A stretch of DNA of 64,000 bases from Hymenobacter yonginensis (GCF_027625995.1 NZ_CP115396.1:4611001-4675000), one strand, 5' to 3'. Shown: positions 36,175-46,358, counted from the first letter of the stretch. Program-made: numbers and translations. Notes: a model not told the origin generated them from the letters alone.

Positions 36175-37254
36175 CTATAGCACCTGCTCCGCCTTCCTCT
36201 TGCCGTAGATGCGCGTCACCCAGCGGGGCAGGAACACCGCGCCCAGCACCAAGTAGAGGTAGTACGTGACGATGCGGTAGAGCAGCACCATGAAGTTGGT
36301 CATGGTGGCCGTGCCGATGAACTTGCCGAAGAACGTGGGAAACGCGCCCTCGGCAATGCCCGCGCCGCCGGGCGTAATGGCAATCAGCAGGATGACTTTG
36401 TAAGTGAGGTTGCGGCCGAAAATCAGCCAGAACTCCGGCCAGCTCACGTCGATAAACGCCGCAATCAGGCAGCCGATAACCAGGTAGCGGGCCGTCCAGA
36501 CGAAGGCCGTGCTGAGGGCCGCGCGCAGCCAGTAGGCGCGGCCGTTGTTGCGCAGCTCCCCCGAGGCCAGCACCATTTCGTTGCCCATCTTATAGGCCTT
36601 GTTGCGCCAGCGGCGCAGGCCGCGCATCGAAAACAGCCGCACCAGCAGCCGCTTCACCGACTGCGGATTGATGAAGATGGCATACAGCATCAGCAGCGCG
36701 TACACCGTCACGAACACGTAGCTCAATATAAACCCGATGCGCAGCGTGGCCACTAGCCCGCCCTGCAGGGCCTCGTGCGGATACAGCGCGTCGCCCCCGA
36801 TGAGCACCACCAGCGGCACGGCCAGCACATAATACAGGTTGTCGAGCATGGCCGTGGCCATGATGTAGGCCACCGATTTGCCCAGCGGAATGCCCTCCTT
36901 GTGCAGCAGCACCGGCGCCACGGCCGTGCCGCCCACCGCCGAGGGCAGCACGCATGACGAGAATTCCCAGAGCATAATCACATCGAGGGCGGCGCGCCAG
37001 CTCAGCACCCGCTGGGTGAGGTAGCGGATGCGGTACACGTAGCCGGCGTCGCGGGCCACCAGCACCACCAGCATCAGCAGCAGCCAGAGCGGCTTGGCGT
37101 TTGCCAGGGGGGCCAAGTCGCCGGGCTTGTAGCTGCGCCAGAACATGAAGCCCACCACGCTCAGGCCGATGAGCACCGGCAGCACAATCCGCGAGGGGCG
37201 GAGCTTGTCGAGCAGCTGCTGGTCTTCGGACTGGGTTTCGGTTAGCTGGGGCAT
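36175..37254 (-). CDS. LPG-synthase-TM / UPF0104-type membrane protein
   Basis: 359 residues from the ATG at 37254, with about eight membrane segments. Family signatures: FSSCVLPSAVGGTAVAPVLL in the middle and LLIAITPGGAGIAEGAFPTF near the C-terminus (PGGxGxxE). This family includes the membrane part of lysylphosphatidylglycerol synthases and flippase-like proteins. The soluble synthase domain is absent, so a lipid flippase or transport role is more likely. A near-consensus box TACCTTTA lies at 37281-37288. Confidence 0.85.
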   Translation of the reverse strand: MPQLTETQSEDQQLLDKLRPSRIVLPVLIGLSVVGFMFWRSYKPGDLAPLANAKPLWLLLMLVVLVARDAGYVYRIRYLTQRVLSWRAALDVIMLWEFSSCVLPSAVGGTAVAPVLLHKEGIPLGKSVAYIMATAMLDNLYYVLAVPLVVLIGGDALYPHEALQGGLVATLRIGFILSYVFVTVYALLMLYAIFINPQSVKRLLVRLFSMRGLRRWRNKAYKMGNEMVLASGELRNNGRAYWLRAALSTAFVWTARYLVIGCLIAAFIDVSWPEFWLIFGRNLTYKVILLIAITPGGAGIAEGAFPTFFGKFIGTATMTNFMVLLYRIVTYYLYLVLGAVFLPRWVTRIYGKRKAEQVL

Positions 37255-37332
37255 CGGAAACGGAAAACGGGTGGGTCGGGTAAAGGTACGGATTTGGGTA
37301 GGGGAGCGGTGGTAGAATAAATGACCGGCGGC

Positions 37333-37419
37333 AGTAGCGCGAACTTTGTAGTTCGCGTCCCCGCGCCGTTCGGACAGTTGCAACGGCGCGGAGGCGCGAA
37401 CTACAAAGTTCGCGCTACT
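37333..37419. repeat. Palindromic element, family B copy 2
   Basis: Arms with CGCGAACTTTGTAGTTCGCG; the loop is itself palindromic (CCGCGCCGTT and AACGGCGCGG), so the symmetry continues inward. It lies between two divergent genes. Confidence 0.9.
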
Positions 37420-37463
37420 ACCGCCCGCTGCTCCCCACATCAACCGCCGGAACGGAAAACCCG

Positions 37464-37471
37464 TAACTTTG
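37464..37471 (+). promoter_or_regulatory. -7 box TAACTTTG, dxs
   Basis: Exact TAnnTTTG match 94 nt before the dxs ATG; the rest of the 37420-37565 gap shows nothing else. Confidence 0.4.
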
Positions 37472-37565
37472 TCTGCGGCACTCCCTGCGGAAGGCAGAAA
37501 CCATAACCTTCTGCTTCCGTTACCTGTTGCCACGCTACTAATATCCCTTTTCCTACCCCCGAAGC

Positions 37566-39500
37566 ATGATTGTCGAACCTGGTGCCCTGCTGGCGGAAAT
37601 CAACTCGCCCGACGACCTGAAAAAGCTCAGCCCCGACCAGTTGGTGCAGGTGAGCCAGGAGCTGCGGCAATTTATTGTGGACACCGTCTCGATTTACGGC
37701 GGCCATTTCGGGGCCTCACTCGGGGTGGTGGAGCTGTCGGTGGCGTTGCACTACGTGTTCAACACGCCCTACGACCAGTTGGTGTGGGACGTGGGACACC
37801 AGGCTTACGGCCACAAAATCCTCACCGGCCGCCGCGACCGGTTCCCGACGAATCGCCGCTACCACGGCATGTCGGGCTTTCCCAAGCGCAGCGAAAGTGA
37901 GTACGACGCCTTCGGGGTGGGCCACAGCAGCACCAGCATCGGGGCGGCGCTGGGCATGGCCGTGGCTTCCGACTATAAGAAGGAGTTCGACCGCCAGCAT
38001 ATTGCCGTGATTGGTGATGGCGCCATGACGGCCGGTATGGCCTTCGAGGCCCTGAACCACGCCGGCGTGGCCAACTCCAACCTGCTGGTCATCCTCAACG
38101 ACAACTGCATGAGCATCGACCCCAACGTGGGCGCGCTCAAGGAATACCTCACCGACATCACCACCTCCCGCACTTACAACAAGGTGCGCGACGAGCTGTG
38201 GAACGTGCTGGGCAAGCTCAGCAAGTTCGGCCCCAACCCCCAGCAGATTGCCCGCAAGGTGGAGTCGGCCATGAAGGCCACGCTGCTCAAGCAGAGCAAC
38301 CTGTTCGAGGCCCTAAACTTCCGCTACTTCGGCCCCGTGGACGGGCACGATGTGCAGCACCTGGCCACCATCCTGCAGGACCTCAAGAGCATTCCGGGCC
38401 CCAAAATCCTGCACTGCGTGACGGTGAAGGGCAAGGGCTATGCGCTGGCCGAGAAAGACCAGACCCTGTGGCACGCCCCCGGCCTGTTCGACAAGGTGAC
38501 GGGCGAAATCCACACCAAGACCTACGAGAAGCCCCAGCCGCCCAAGTACCAGGATGTGTTCGGGCACACCATCGTGGAGCTGGCCGAGCAGAACGACAAA
38601 ATCATGGGCGTGACGCCGGCCATGCCTTCGGGCTGCTCGCTGAACATCATGATGAAGGCCATGCCCGACCGCGCCTTCGACGTGGGCATTGCCGAGCAGC
38701 ACGCCGTGACCTTCTCGGCCGGCCTTGCCACGCAAGGGCTAGTGCCGTTCTGCAACATCTACTCCTCGTTCATGCAGCGCGCCTACGACCAGGTGCTGCA
38801 CGACGTGGCCCTGCAGAAGCTGCACGTGGTATTCTGCCTTGACCGCGCCGGTTTTGCCGGTGCCGACGGCCCTACCCACCACGGCTGCTACGACTTGGCC
38901 TACATGCGCTGCATCCCGAACATGGTGGTATCGGCCCCCATGAACGAGGAGGAGCTGCGCAACCTGATGTACACGGCCACCCTGCCCGAAAACGCCGGCC
39001 CGTTCAGCATCCGCTACCCCCGCGGCGAAGGCGTGATGCCGGAGTGGCGCAAGCCGCTGAAGAAAATTACCGTGGGCACTGGCCGCGTGGTGCGCGAGGG
39101 CGAAGGCGTGGCGGTGCTCAGCATCGGCCACATCGGCAACTACGCCGTGAAAGCCACCCAGCAGCTCGCCGCCGAAGGCCTCAACCCCGGCCACTACGAC
39201 ATGCGCTTCTGTAAGCCGCTGGACGAAGAAATGATGCACCACATCTGCCGCCAGTATAAGGCCCTCGTGACGGTGGAGGATGGCTGCCTGCCCGGCGGCT
39301 TCGGCACGGCCGTGCTGGAGTTCATGGCCGACCACGGCTATTCCCTGCCCGTGAAACGCCTCGGCATTCCGGACCGCATTGTAGAGCACGGCACCCAGGA
39401 CGAGCTCTACAAAGAGTGCGGCTTCGACGCCGCCGGTATTGCCGCCGCCCTGCGCGAGATGAGCGGGAAGGTGGTAGCCGCTGCGCCGGTGTTGGTGTAA
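37566..39500 (+). CDS. dxs: 1-deoxy-D-xylulose-5-phosphate synthase
   Basis: 644 residues. TPP-binding and transketolase features: GHFGASLGVVELSVALHYVF near the start, WDVGHQAYGHKILTGRRD, the TPP-Mg site GDGAMTAGMAFEALNHAG to NDNCMSIDPN, then the pyrimidine-binding domain (IAEQHAVTFSAGLATQG with catalytic Glu, DRAGFAGADGPTHHG) and the C-terminal domain (GCLPGGFGTAVLEF). It joins pyruvate and glyceraldehyde 3-phosphate to DXP at the head of the MEP isoprenoid pathway. Single gene with strong terminator. Confidence 0.97.
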   Translation: MIVEPGALLAEINSPDDLKKLSPDQLVQVSQELRQFIVDTVSIYGGHFGASLGVVELSVALHYVFNTPYDQLVWDVGHQAYGHKILTGRRDRFPTNRRYHGMSGFPKRSESEYDAFGVGHSSTSIGAALGMAVASDYKKEFDRQHIAVIGDGAMTAGMAFEALNHAGVANSNLLVILNDNCMSIDPNVGALKEYLTDITTSRTYNKVRDELWNVLGKLSKFGPNPQQIARKVESAMKATLLKQSNLFEALNFRYFGPVDGHDVQHLATILQDLKSIPGPKILHCVTVKGKGYALAEKDQTLWHAPGLFDKVTGEIHTKTYEKPQPPKYQDVFGHTIVELAEQNDKIMGVTPAMPSGCSLNIMMKAMPDRAFDVGIAEQHAVTFSAGLATQGLVPFCNIYSSFMQRAYDQVLHDVALQKLHVVFCLDRAGFAGADGPTHHGCYDLAYMRCIPNMVVSAPMNEEELRNLMYTATLPENAGPFSIRYPRGEGVMPEWRKPLKKITVGTGRVVREGEGVAVLSIGHIGNYAVKATQQLAAEGLNPGHYDMRFCKPLDEEMMHHICRQYKALVTVEDGCLPGGFGTAVLEFMADHGYSLPVKRLGIPDRIVEHGTQDELYKECGFDAAGIAAALREMSGKVVAAAPVLV

Positions 39501-39521
39501 TCCTCAACCGAATGAGCATAG

Positions 39522-39555
39522 AAAAGCCCCGCCGGATTCGTCCGGCGGGGCTTTT
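39522..39555. terminator. Bidirectional terminator after dxs and the hybrid kinase
   Basis: Perfect stem AAAAGCCCCGCCGGA / complement with TTCG loop, between two convergent genes. Confidence 0.95.
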
Positions 39556-39576
39556 TCACTTAATGGGTTAGAGTGC

Positions 39577-42500
39577 CTACTCCAGTTCCGGCTGCAGCGT
39601 TTGCAGCTCCAGCTGCATCTGCCAGATCAGCTCCTGCAGCTGGGCTACCACCTGCTCGACCAGCTGCGGCAGGTGTTCCGCATCGAACGGGGTGCGCCAG
39701 GTATCGAGCTCGACAACCAGCGGCAGCAGGCGGTACACCTGCAGGTGGTCGAGGCTGGGCTTGAGCTTGTGTGCCGCCATGCGGATCTGTAGGATGTCCT
39801 GCTCGGCAATGGCCGTCCGTAGCTCCTCAACGGCTTCGCGGCAGCTTTCGATGAACGATTCCAGCATCAGGATGGTGAACGACACGTCGTTCTGCCCGAT
39901 CTGGCGCACGATGTCGAGGTTGTAGAGCGTGCCCGGGCCCGCCATAGTGGCCGCCGCCGCAGAGGGCAGCTCAACCGCCTCGGGCAGCTGCTCGCCCAGC
40001 GTCCAGAGGCAAAGTACTTTCAGCAGGTCGTCTTCCTGGAAAGGTTTGGCCAGGTAGTCGTTCATGCCGGCGTGCAGGCACTTTTCCCGCTCGCCTTTCA
40101 CGGCATTTGCCGTGAGGGCAATGATTGGGGTGCGCAGGCGCAGGTGCTGGCGCAGGTAGGCCGTGGCTTCCAGGCCATTCATCACGGGCATCTGCACGTC
40201 CATCAGCACGGCGTCGAAGGAGTAGTGGCGCGCCAGCTCCACAGCTTCGGCGCCGTTTTCGGCCTCCTGCACCTGCAGGCCGGCATTGTGCAGAAAGCCT
40301 TTCGCAATCTGGCGGTTGAAGTGGTTGTCTTCGACCAACAGCACCCGCTGGCCGCGCAGCTTCTCCCGGACACCGGCCGTGATGAGCGTTTTGCGCGGCA
40401 GGTCCTGGGTTGTGCCAATGGGCAGCCGCAGCCGGAACTGGCTGTTGGTGCCGCGGTGCTTCTGGCTATCGATGCTGATTTCGCCGCCCATCAATTGCAC
40501 AAGCTGCCGGCTGATGCTCAAACCCAGGCCGGTGCCGCCGAAGCGGCGCGTCACTGACGGATCTTCCTGGCTGAAGTCCTTGAAGATATCAACCAGATAC
40601 TCGGCATCGATGCCAATGCCGGTGTCGGCCACGGACCATTGCAGCTCTACGTGAGTATCGTCGGCGCAGGCCTGCGTGCACGTAATCGTGACGGAGCCTT
40701 TTTCGGTGAACTTGATGGAGTTGCCGGCTAGGTTGAGCAGCACCTGCGTGATGCGGTAGGGGTCGCCGAGCAATACGGCGGGCAGCCGCTCATCCAGCAC
40801 CACCCGAAACACAAGGCCTTTTTCCTCGGCCTTGAAGTGCAGACTTTTCTCCACCTGCAGCAGCAGCTCGGCCAGGCTGAAGCCGATCCGCTCAATATGC
40901 AGCTGACTGGCCCCGATTTTCGACAAGTCCAGAATGTCGTTGAGAATGACCAGTAGATTCTCGCCGGAGGTTTCGATGGCCTGCAGATAGGTGTGCTGCA
41001 CCGTGTCGAGCGGCGTCTTGGCCAGCAGCTGGCCCATGCCCAGAATGGCGTTCATGGGCGTGCGGATTTCGTGGCTCATGTTGGCCAGAAAAAGCTCCTT
41101 GGCCCGGGCCGAATCCTCGGCCTGCTCCTTGGCGGCCCGCAGATTGAGTTCCAGCGCTTTCTGGTGTGTGATGTCGAGCACGATGGCAATGCTGCCGTAC
41201 ACTTGGCGGTCTTCGTCGTAGAGCGGGGCCGCGCTTACCAGCAGCCACTTCAGCTCGCCGGCGCTGTCGGTGATGGAAATTTCATACGTCTCCGACTCGC
41301 CCCGCCGGCGCCGCTGGTCGCGCTGCCGCGCCTGGGCCACATCTTCGGGCGTCATCAGCCGGTCGATGGTGTGGTGCTCGTTGAAGGAGGCGCGGTCGTA
41401 GCCGGTGATGTCGCTGAACGCTTGGTTGACGAACAGCACGCGCCGGTCGAGGTCCATCTCCACCAGGCCCATGTTCATGTTCTCGATGATGCCCCGGTAC
41501 TTTTCCTCGCGCTGGCGCAGGGCGTCGTCGTTGCGCTTGCGCTCCGTAATGTCCTGAAACTTCCACAGGTGCCCGATATAGCGCTCCGCCACATAAATCG
41601 GCACAAAGTCGCCCTGAATAACGTGCCCGTTGGCCAACTCAAACAGCTCGGCCGTGAGCAGCTGCCGCTCCCGCACGATGGTGGCGTAGCGCTGTGCAAA
41701 GGCCTCGGGGTGCCGGAACTGGTGTTGCATGCGCTGCCCCAGCAGGCGCGTGTTGTAGCCTACCAGCTGGTCGGGCGTAGTGTTGAGGGCGAATATCTGG
41801 CACAGGGCGTCATTGGCCAGCACCACCTGCTGGTGCTCGTCTTCCAGCAGAATGCCTTCCTGGAAGTTGGCAATGGTGGTGGAGAAGCGCAGCATACTGG
41901 CTTCCAGCGCCAGCGTGGTTTCCTTCACCGCCGAAATATCGGTGTGCACCCCAGTCATGGTGCGGGGCTGGCCCTGGGCGTCGCGCTGCGTGATGAGGCC
42001 GCGGGTGAGCACCCACTTGTAGCTACCGTCGCGGCAGCGTAGGCGCCGCTCCACGGAGTAGAGGGGTTTTTCGCCCCGCAGGTAGGCATCTGCCGCCTCC
42101 AGGCTCAGGGCGCGGTCGGCGGGGTGTACGTGCTGCTCCCAGCTGGCCGGCAGCGGCTCGGGGCTGTCGGGCGTGTATCCCAGCATGGCGTGGTAGGCCT
42201 GCGAGAAGTATTCCTCGCCGGTAGCGTAGTCGAATTCCCAAGCTCCATCGCCAAACCGTTCCATGGCCTGGCGCCAGCGCTGCTCCTGGTTGTACACGGC
42301 TTCTTCGGCCTGCTTGAGCGGAGTGATATCCGTGAGCAGGCCGCTGTAGAGCGCGCCGGTGGCGTCGGTGCCGGACAGCTGGGCACTGGCCCGCAGCCAG
42401 CGCACCGGCTGCCCCGGTACCAGCAGTCGGCCCTCGAAGGCGAAGGGCTCACCCAGGCTGCGGGTGCGGCTGGCGGCCCGGCGCCAGCGGTACGCATCAG

Positions 42501-43056
42501 TGGGGTGCAGCAGGTGGGGCAGCGTGTGGGCATGCTGCGGGCCAAGCCCAAACAGCGGCTCCAGCTGCGAGCTGACGTAGCGCAGGCCCGCCGTCGGGCC
42601 CTGGCCCTCGCGCCACTGAAACAGCACGCCCGGTGCCTGCCCAGCCAGATAGCTCAGGCGGGCTTCCTGCTCCTGCTGCTCGCCGGTAGGGGCCGAAGCC
42701 GGGGGCAAAACTTCCAGCAGCCCCAGCAGCCCCGCCTCATGCGGTGCTAGTTTCAGCCGCACCGGTACGTAGCCGCCGGTGGCCTGCCGCAGCTCCAGCG
42801 TGTAGTGGAGCGGCTGCGCGCCGGCCAGCTGCTGTTGAAACGCCGCCGGGGAGACACCAGCGCCGGCCAGGCCTTCCCGCAGCAGAGCCGCCACGGCGGG
42901 CACCTCGGCCACGCCCGTGAGGCGCCCGAAACCTGCGCTGGCCCAGCGTACCTGCCCGTCAGGCGACAGCAGAATAAGGGCGTCGAAGAGGCTTTCCAGC
43001 AGCGCAAAGGAAGAACGGCCGGTTTCGGAAAGGAAGCTGGGCGGGATGGAATTCAC
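39577..43056 (-). CDS. Hybrid sensor histidine kinase with PAS repeats, REC and HPt domains
   Basis: 1159 residues, no membrane segment. About 1-630 holds several PAS/PAC modules: SLFDALILLSPDGQVRWAS, later HAMLGYTPDSPEP and RCRDGSYKWVLTRG and FSDITGYDRASF. HisKA H-box MSHEIRTPMNAILG gives the phospho-acceptor His662; the HATPase has NLAGNSIKFTEKG (N box) and DTGIGIDAEYLVDIF (G1). REC domain: VLLVEDNHFNRQ, phospho-acceptor Asp953 in AVLMDVQMPVMNG. HPt at the end with MAAHKLKPSLDHLQV, His1096. It is a cytoplasmic phosphorelay sensor; the output regulator is not next to it. A 19-bp palindrome lies 61 bp before the start. Confidence 0.94.
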   Translation of the reverse strand: MNSIPPSFLSETGRSSFALLESLFDALILLSPDGQVRWASAGFGRLTGVAEVPAVAALLREGLAGAGVSPAAFQQQLAGAQPLHYTLELRQATGGYVPVRLKLAPHEAGLLGLLEVLPPASAPTGEQQEQEARLSYLAGQAPGVLFQWREGQGPTAGLRYVSSQLEPLFGLGPQHAHTLPHLLHPTDAYRWRRAASRTRSLGEPFAFEGRLLVPGQPVRWLRASAQLSGTDATGALYSGLLTDITPLKQAEEAVYNQEQRWRQAMERFGDGAWEFDYATGEEYFSQAYHAMLGYTPDSPEPLPASWEQHVHPADRALSLEAADAYLRGEKPLYSVERRLRCRDGSYKWVLTRGLITQRDAQGQPRTMTGVHTDISAVKETTLALEASMLRFSTTIANFQEGILLEDEHQQVVLANDALCQIFALNTTPDQLVGYNTRLLGQRMQHQFRHPEAFAQRYATIVRERQLLTAELFELANGHVIQGDFVPIYVAERYIGHLWKFQDITERKRNDDALRQREEKYRGIIENMNMGLVEMDLDRRVLFVNQAFSDITGYDRASFNEHHTIDRLMTPEDVAQARQRDQRRRRGESETYEISITDSAGELKWLLVSAAPLYDEDRQVYGSIAIVLDITHQKALELNLRAAKEQAEDSARAKELFLANMSHEIRTPMNAILGMGQLLAKTPLDTVQHTYLQAIETSGENLLVILNDILDLSKIGASQLHIERIGFSLAELLLQVEKSLHFKAEEKGLVFRVVLDERLPAVLLGDPYRITQVLLNLAGNSIKFTEKGSVTITCTQACADDTHVELQWSVADTGIGIDAEYLVDIFKDFSQEDPSVTRRFGGTGLGLSISRQLVQLMGGEISIDSQKHRGTNSQFRLRLPIGTTQDLPRKTLITAGVREKLRGQRVLLVEDNHFNRQIAKGFLHNAGLQVQEAENGAEAVELARHYSFDAVLMDVQMPVMNGLEATAYLRQHLRLRTPIIALTANAVKGEREKCLHAGMNDYLAKPFQEDDLLKVLCLWTLGEQLPEAVELPSAAAATMAGPGTLYNLDIVRQIGQNDVSFTILMLESFIESCREAVEELRTAIAEQDILQIRMAAHKLKPSLDHLQVYRLLPLVVELDTWRTPFDAEHLPQLVEQVVAQLQELIWQMQLELQTLQPELE

Positions 43057-43116
43057 AGAAGCAGCAGAGCATATTGGTGACGTGCCAGAGCTCGTCAGGA
43101 ACGGGAGTAAGTTACT

Positions 43117-43135
43117 ATAACTTACGATTTCCGGC
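43117..43135. promoter_or_regulatory. Palindrome before the hybrid kinase
   Basis: GTAAGTTACTATAACTTAC: perfect 8-bp arms around CTA. AT-rich and short, more like an operator than a terminator. Single copy in the window. Confidence 0.45.
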
Positions 43136-43273
43136 CCTCGTCAGCCTAGCTTCACTGCCCGGGGCGCCGCCAGGTATAGGAGTGGAGGTAGCTGAACCAT
43201 TGCGCCCGCCCCGGCTCTGTAGTCAGCCCGGAAGCTAGGAGAAAACGACAGTGAGCCTGAGAAAAAAAATAGT

Positions 43274-43314
43274 CGTGTAGATACACGTATGTATGTACAT
43301 TGTTTATACCTTTG
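43274..43314 (+). promoter_or_regulatory. yceI-like gene promoter with small palindrome
   Basis: -7 box TACCTTTG at 43307-43314. A short palindrome CGTGT-AGAT-ACACG lies at 43274-43287, about where the -33 region would be. The remaining part of the 43057-43392 gap shows no gene. Confidence 0.45.
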
Positions 43315-43392
43315 ATTTGTTGCTGGCGGCCACGGTGTCGTGGCCGCGGCGCAGGCGTCTTTCATAATTTTCCCTCTTTTTCACTTATTCGC

Positions 43393-43926
43393 ATGGCAGC
43401 TACCCAGTGGGCTCTTGACCCAACGCACTCCGAAGTTCAGTTCAAAGTGAAGCACCTGGTGATTTCCACCGTAACGGGCTCGTTCAAGCAGTTTTCGGGG
43501 GAGGCAATCACTGAAGGCGACTCGTTCGACAACGCGCAGGTGAAGTTCACGGCCCAGATTGACAGCATCGACACCAACCAAGCCCAGCGCGACGAGCACC
43601 TGAAGAGCGCCGAGTTCTTCGACGCCGCCACGTATCCGGAGCTGTCGTTTGTGTCGACCTCGTTTGTGAAGGAGAGCGAAGGCGAATACAAGCTCACCGG
43701 CAACCTGACGCTGCACGGCGTTACGCAGCCTATCACGCTGGACGTGGAGTATGGCGGCCAGGCCGGCGACTTCTATGGCAACCAGAAAGCCGGCTTTGAA
43801 GTGAGCGGCAAGCTCAACCGCAAAGATTTCGGCCTGACCTGGAGCGGCATCACCGAGGCTGGCTCCATTGTGGTGAGCGACGAGGTGAAGCTGCTGGCCA
43901 GCCTGCAGTTTGCCAAGCAGGCCTAG
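43393..43926 (+). CDS. YceI-family protein
   Basis: 177 residues from the ATG at 43393 (MAATQWALDPTHSEVQF). YceI features: WALDPTHSEVQFKVKHLVIS at the start, GSFKQFSGEAI, HLKSAEFFDAATYPELSF and LTGNLTLHGVTQPITLDVEY, ending with the GFEVSGKLNRKDFGL strand. This is a lipocalin-like barrel that can hold polyisoprenoid lipids in its cavity. No signal peptide is seen, so it is probably cytoplasmic, unlike E. coli YceI. Single gene. Confidence 0.95.
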   Translation: MAATQWALDPTHSEVQFKVKHLVISTVTGSFKQFSGEAITEGDSFDNAQVKFTAQIDSIDTNQAQRDEHLKSAEFFDAATYPELSFVSTSFVKESEGEYKLTGNLTLHGVTQPITLDVEYGGQAGDFYGNQKAGFEVSGKLNRKDFGLTWSGITEAGSIVVSDEVKLLASLQFAKQA

Positions 43927-44029
43927 CATCGCCTTTCTTATCCTCGGCCGCTGAGTCGGCACACCTACGGCCCGTTCAGTCGGGCTGCTCGGCGCGCAGA
44001 GGCTATCCTTTTGTTATTGTTATTGAAAG

Positions 44030-44062
44030 CGCCCGTTTCCGATTCCGGAAACGGGCGTTTTT
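44030..44062 (+). terminator. Terminator after the YceI gene
   Basis: 12-bp perfect stem CGCCCGTTTCCG / CGGAAACGGGCG with ATTC loop and a T-run. Confidence 0.92.
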
Positions 44063-44160
44063 ATAGTTCGGCAGCCAGCACGCAACAGCCAACCTGCGTA
44101 AATGTGCGTACTTGTGCGCACCACAACCACTTGGCCGCTGGCAAGCGGCGGCATTCTTCT

Positions 44161-44913
44161 ATGACTTCTCACCCTACTATTCTGTTCCTGCACGGCTTTG
44201 GCGAGTCGCGCGAGGTATGGACCGAATTCACTCGCGAATTCCCCGACGACCACCGCCTGCTGACCCTCAATCTGCCCGGCCACGGCACCAACGTGCACGA
44301 TATCCGCGACTACAGCATGGAGGCGCAGGCCCGCTACGTGGCCGAGCAGTTACGCCAGAAAAGCGTCGACCGTGCCCTGCTGGTCTGCCACAGCATGGGC
44401 GGCTACGTGGCCCTGGCCTTTGCCGAGCGCTACCCCGAAATGGTGGCTGGCCTCGTGCTCTTCCACAGCACCGCCCTGCCCGATACCGACGAGAAAAAAG
44501 CGAACCGCGACAAGAACATGGACTTTGTGCGCCGCCACGGCGTCGAGAAGTTCATGGAGTCGTTTATCCGGCCGTTGTTTGCGCCTGCCAACCGCGAGCG
44601 GCTGTTGGAGCAGCGCGAGTTTCTGGAAGACATCGGCCGGGCCACGCCCGAAGCCACGGTGCTGGGCGCGCTGGAAGCCATGAAAAACCGCCCCGACCGC
44701 ACGCAGGTGCTGCGCGATGCCCGGTTTCCGGTGCTCTTTATTGTGGGCAAAGAAGACGTGGCGGTGCCCACCGACAGCATGCTACCCCAGCTGGCGCTGC
44801 CGGCCCAGAGCCACGCCCTGCTGCTGAGCGACGTGGGACACCTCGGCTTCTTTGAGGAGCCCGACCTCACGCGCCGCGCCGTGCTGGACTTTGCGGGCGG
44901 CGTGTTCAGCTAG
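44161..44913 (+). CDS. Alpha/beta-hydrolase
   Basis: 250 residues from the ATG at 44161 (MTSHPTILFLHGFG); the frame upstream of it runs through the terminator. ILFLHGFGESREVW (oxyanion), ALLVCHSMGGYVALAF (nucleophile Ser), LFIVGKEDVAVP (Asp) and LSDVGHLGFFEEPDL (His) are the catalytic elements. Cytoplasmic, with no lid-type insertion beyond the usual helices. The substrate is unknown. Single gene before icd. Confidence 0.9.
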   Translation: MTSHPTILFLHGFGESREVWTEFTREFPDDHRLLTLNLPGHGTNVHDIRDYSMEAQARYVAEQLRQKSVDRALLVCHSMGGYVALAFAERYPEMVAGLVLFHSTALPDTDEKKANRDKNMDFVRRHGVEKFMESFIRPLFAPANRERLLEQREFLEDIGRATPEATVLGALEAMKNRPDRTQVLRDARFPVLFIVGKEDVAVPTDSMLPQLALPAQSHALLLSDVGHLGFFEEPDLTRRAVLDFAGGVFS

Positions 44914-44974
44914 CCGAAAACCGGGCTAATTTGCCGGTCCGGCCAGGGCCGGGTGCGCACATCGTGGTAGCCCA

Positions 44975-44982
44975 TATCTTTG
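44975..44982 (+). promoter_or_regulatory. -7 box TATCTTTG, icd
   Basis: Exact TAnnTTTG match, about 143 nt before the icd ATG. No -33 TTG at the right spacing. Confidence 0.4.
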
Positions 44983-45125
44983 CGGCGGCGCATAACCTGT
45001 AGTCGTGTCGGCGGTTACTGACCGATGCGGCCGTTGCTGAGGTCATTTCGGCCCTTGGCGCGCCGAAACCGTACGTACTGTCACTCCCGCACCGAACCGA
45101 TTTACCACATATTCCCCTCTGACCC

Positions 45126-46358
45126 ATGACCAAAATCAAAGTAGCAAACCCGGTAGTAGAGCTGGATGGCGATGAAATGACGCGCATCATCTGGAAGTTC
45201 ATCAAGGACAAGCTGATTACGCCTTATCTGGAGCTCGATATCAAGTACTACGACCTCGGGATTGAGTACCGCGACGAAACCAACGACCAGGTAACCATCG
45301 ACGCCGCTAATGCCATCAAGCAGTACGGCGTGGGCATCAAGTGCGCCACCATCACCCCCGACGAGGAGCGCGTGAAGGAGTTCAACCTGAAGCAGATGTG
45401 GAAGTCGCCGAACGGCACCATCCGCAACATCCTCGACGGCACCGTGTTCCGCGAGCCGATTGTGATGAACAACGTGCCGCGCCTCGTGCCCAACTGGACG
45501 GCCCCGATCTGCATCGGCCGCCACGCCTTCGGCGACCAGTACCGCGCCACCGACTTCGTGACCAAAGGCAAAGGCAAGCTGACCGTGACCTTCCAGCCCG
45601 AGGACGGCGGCGAGGCACAGTCGTTTGAGGTCTACAACTTCAAAGGCGACGGCGTAGCCCTGGCCATGTACAACACCGACGAGAGCATCCGCGGCTTCGC
45701 CCACGCCTGCTTCAACCAAGCCCTGAGCAAGGGCTGGCCGCTGTACCTGAGCACAAAGAATACCATCCTGAAAAAGTACGATGGCCGCTTCAAGGACATC
45801 TTCCAGGAGATTTATGAGCAGGACTACCTGGCCAAGTTCCAGGCCGCCGGCATCACCTACGAGCACCGTCTGATCGACGACATGGTGGCCTCTGCCCTGA
45901 AATGGAATGGCAACTTCGTGTGGGCCTGCAAAAACTACGACGGCGACGTGCAGTCTGACACCGTGGCCCAGGGCTTCGGCTCGCTCGGCCTGATGACCTC
46001 CGTACTGGTTACGCCCGACGGAGGCACGATGGAAGCCGAAGCCGCCCACGGCACTGTAACGCGCCACTACCGCGACCATCAGAAAGGCAAACCGACTTCG
46101 ACCAACCCGATTGCGTCGATTTTCGCCTGGACGCGCGGCTTGGAGTTCCGCGGCAAGCTGGATAACAACCAGGAGCTGATTGACTTCTGCCACGCGCTGG
46201 AGCAGGTGTGCATCGAAACCGTGGAAAGCGGCAAGATGACCAAAGACCTCGCCGTCTGCATTCACGGCAACAAAGTGGAGCACGGCAAAGACTACCTCTA
46301 CACAGAGGAGTTCCTGGCTGCGCTGGACGAGAATCTGAAAGCCAAGCTGGCCAAGTAA
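45126..46358 (+). CDS. icd: NADP-dependent isocitrate dehydrogenase
   Basis: 410 residues, of the dimeric eukaryotic-like subfamily ([20 protein letters not shown] at the start) rather than the E. coli type. Substrate- and Mg-binding residues are in [20 protein letters not shown] and in [14 protein letters not shown]; the NADP site includes [20 protein letters not shown]. It oxidises isocitrate to 2-oxoglutarate with NADP. It stands alone between two terminators. Confidence 0.96.
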   Translation: MTKIKVANPVVELDGDEMTRIIWKFIKDKLITPYLELDIKYYDLGIEYRDETNDQVTIDAANAIKQYGVGIKCATITPDEERVKEFNLKQMWKSPNGTIRNILDGTVFREPIVMNNVPRLVPNWTAPICIGRHAFGDQYRATDFVTKGKGKLTVTFQPEDGGEAQSFEVYNFKGDGVALAMYNTDESIRGFAHACFNQALSKGWPLYLSTKNTILKKYDGRFKDIFQEIYEQDYLAKFQAAGITYEHRLIDDMVASALKWNGNFVWACKNYDGDVQSDTVAQGFGSLGLMTSVLVTPDGGTMEAEAAHGTVTRHYRDHQKGKPTSTNPIASIFAWTRGLEFRGKLDNNQELIDFCHALEQVCIETVESGKMTKDLAVCIHGNKVEHGKDYLYTEEFLAALDENLKAKLAK

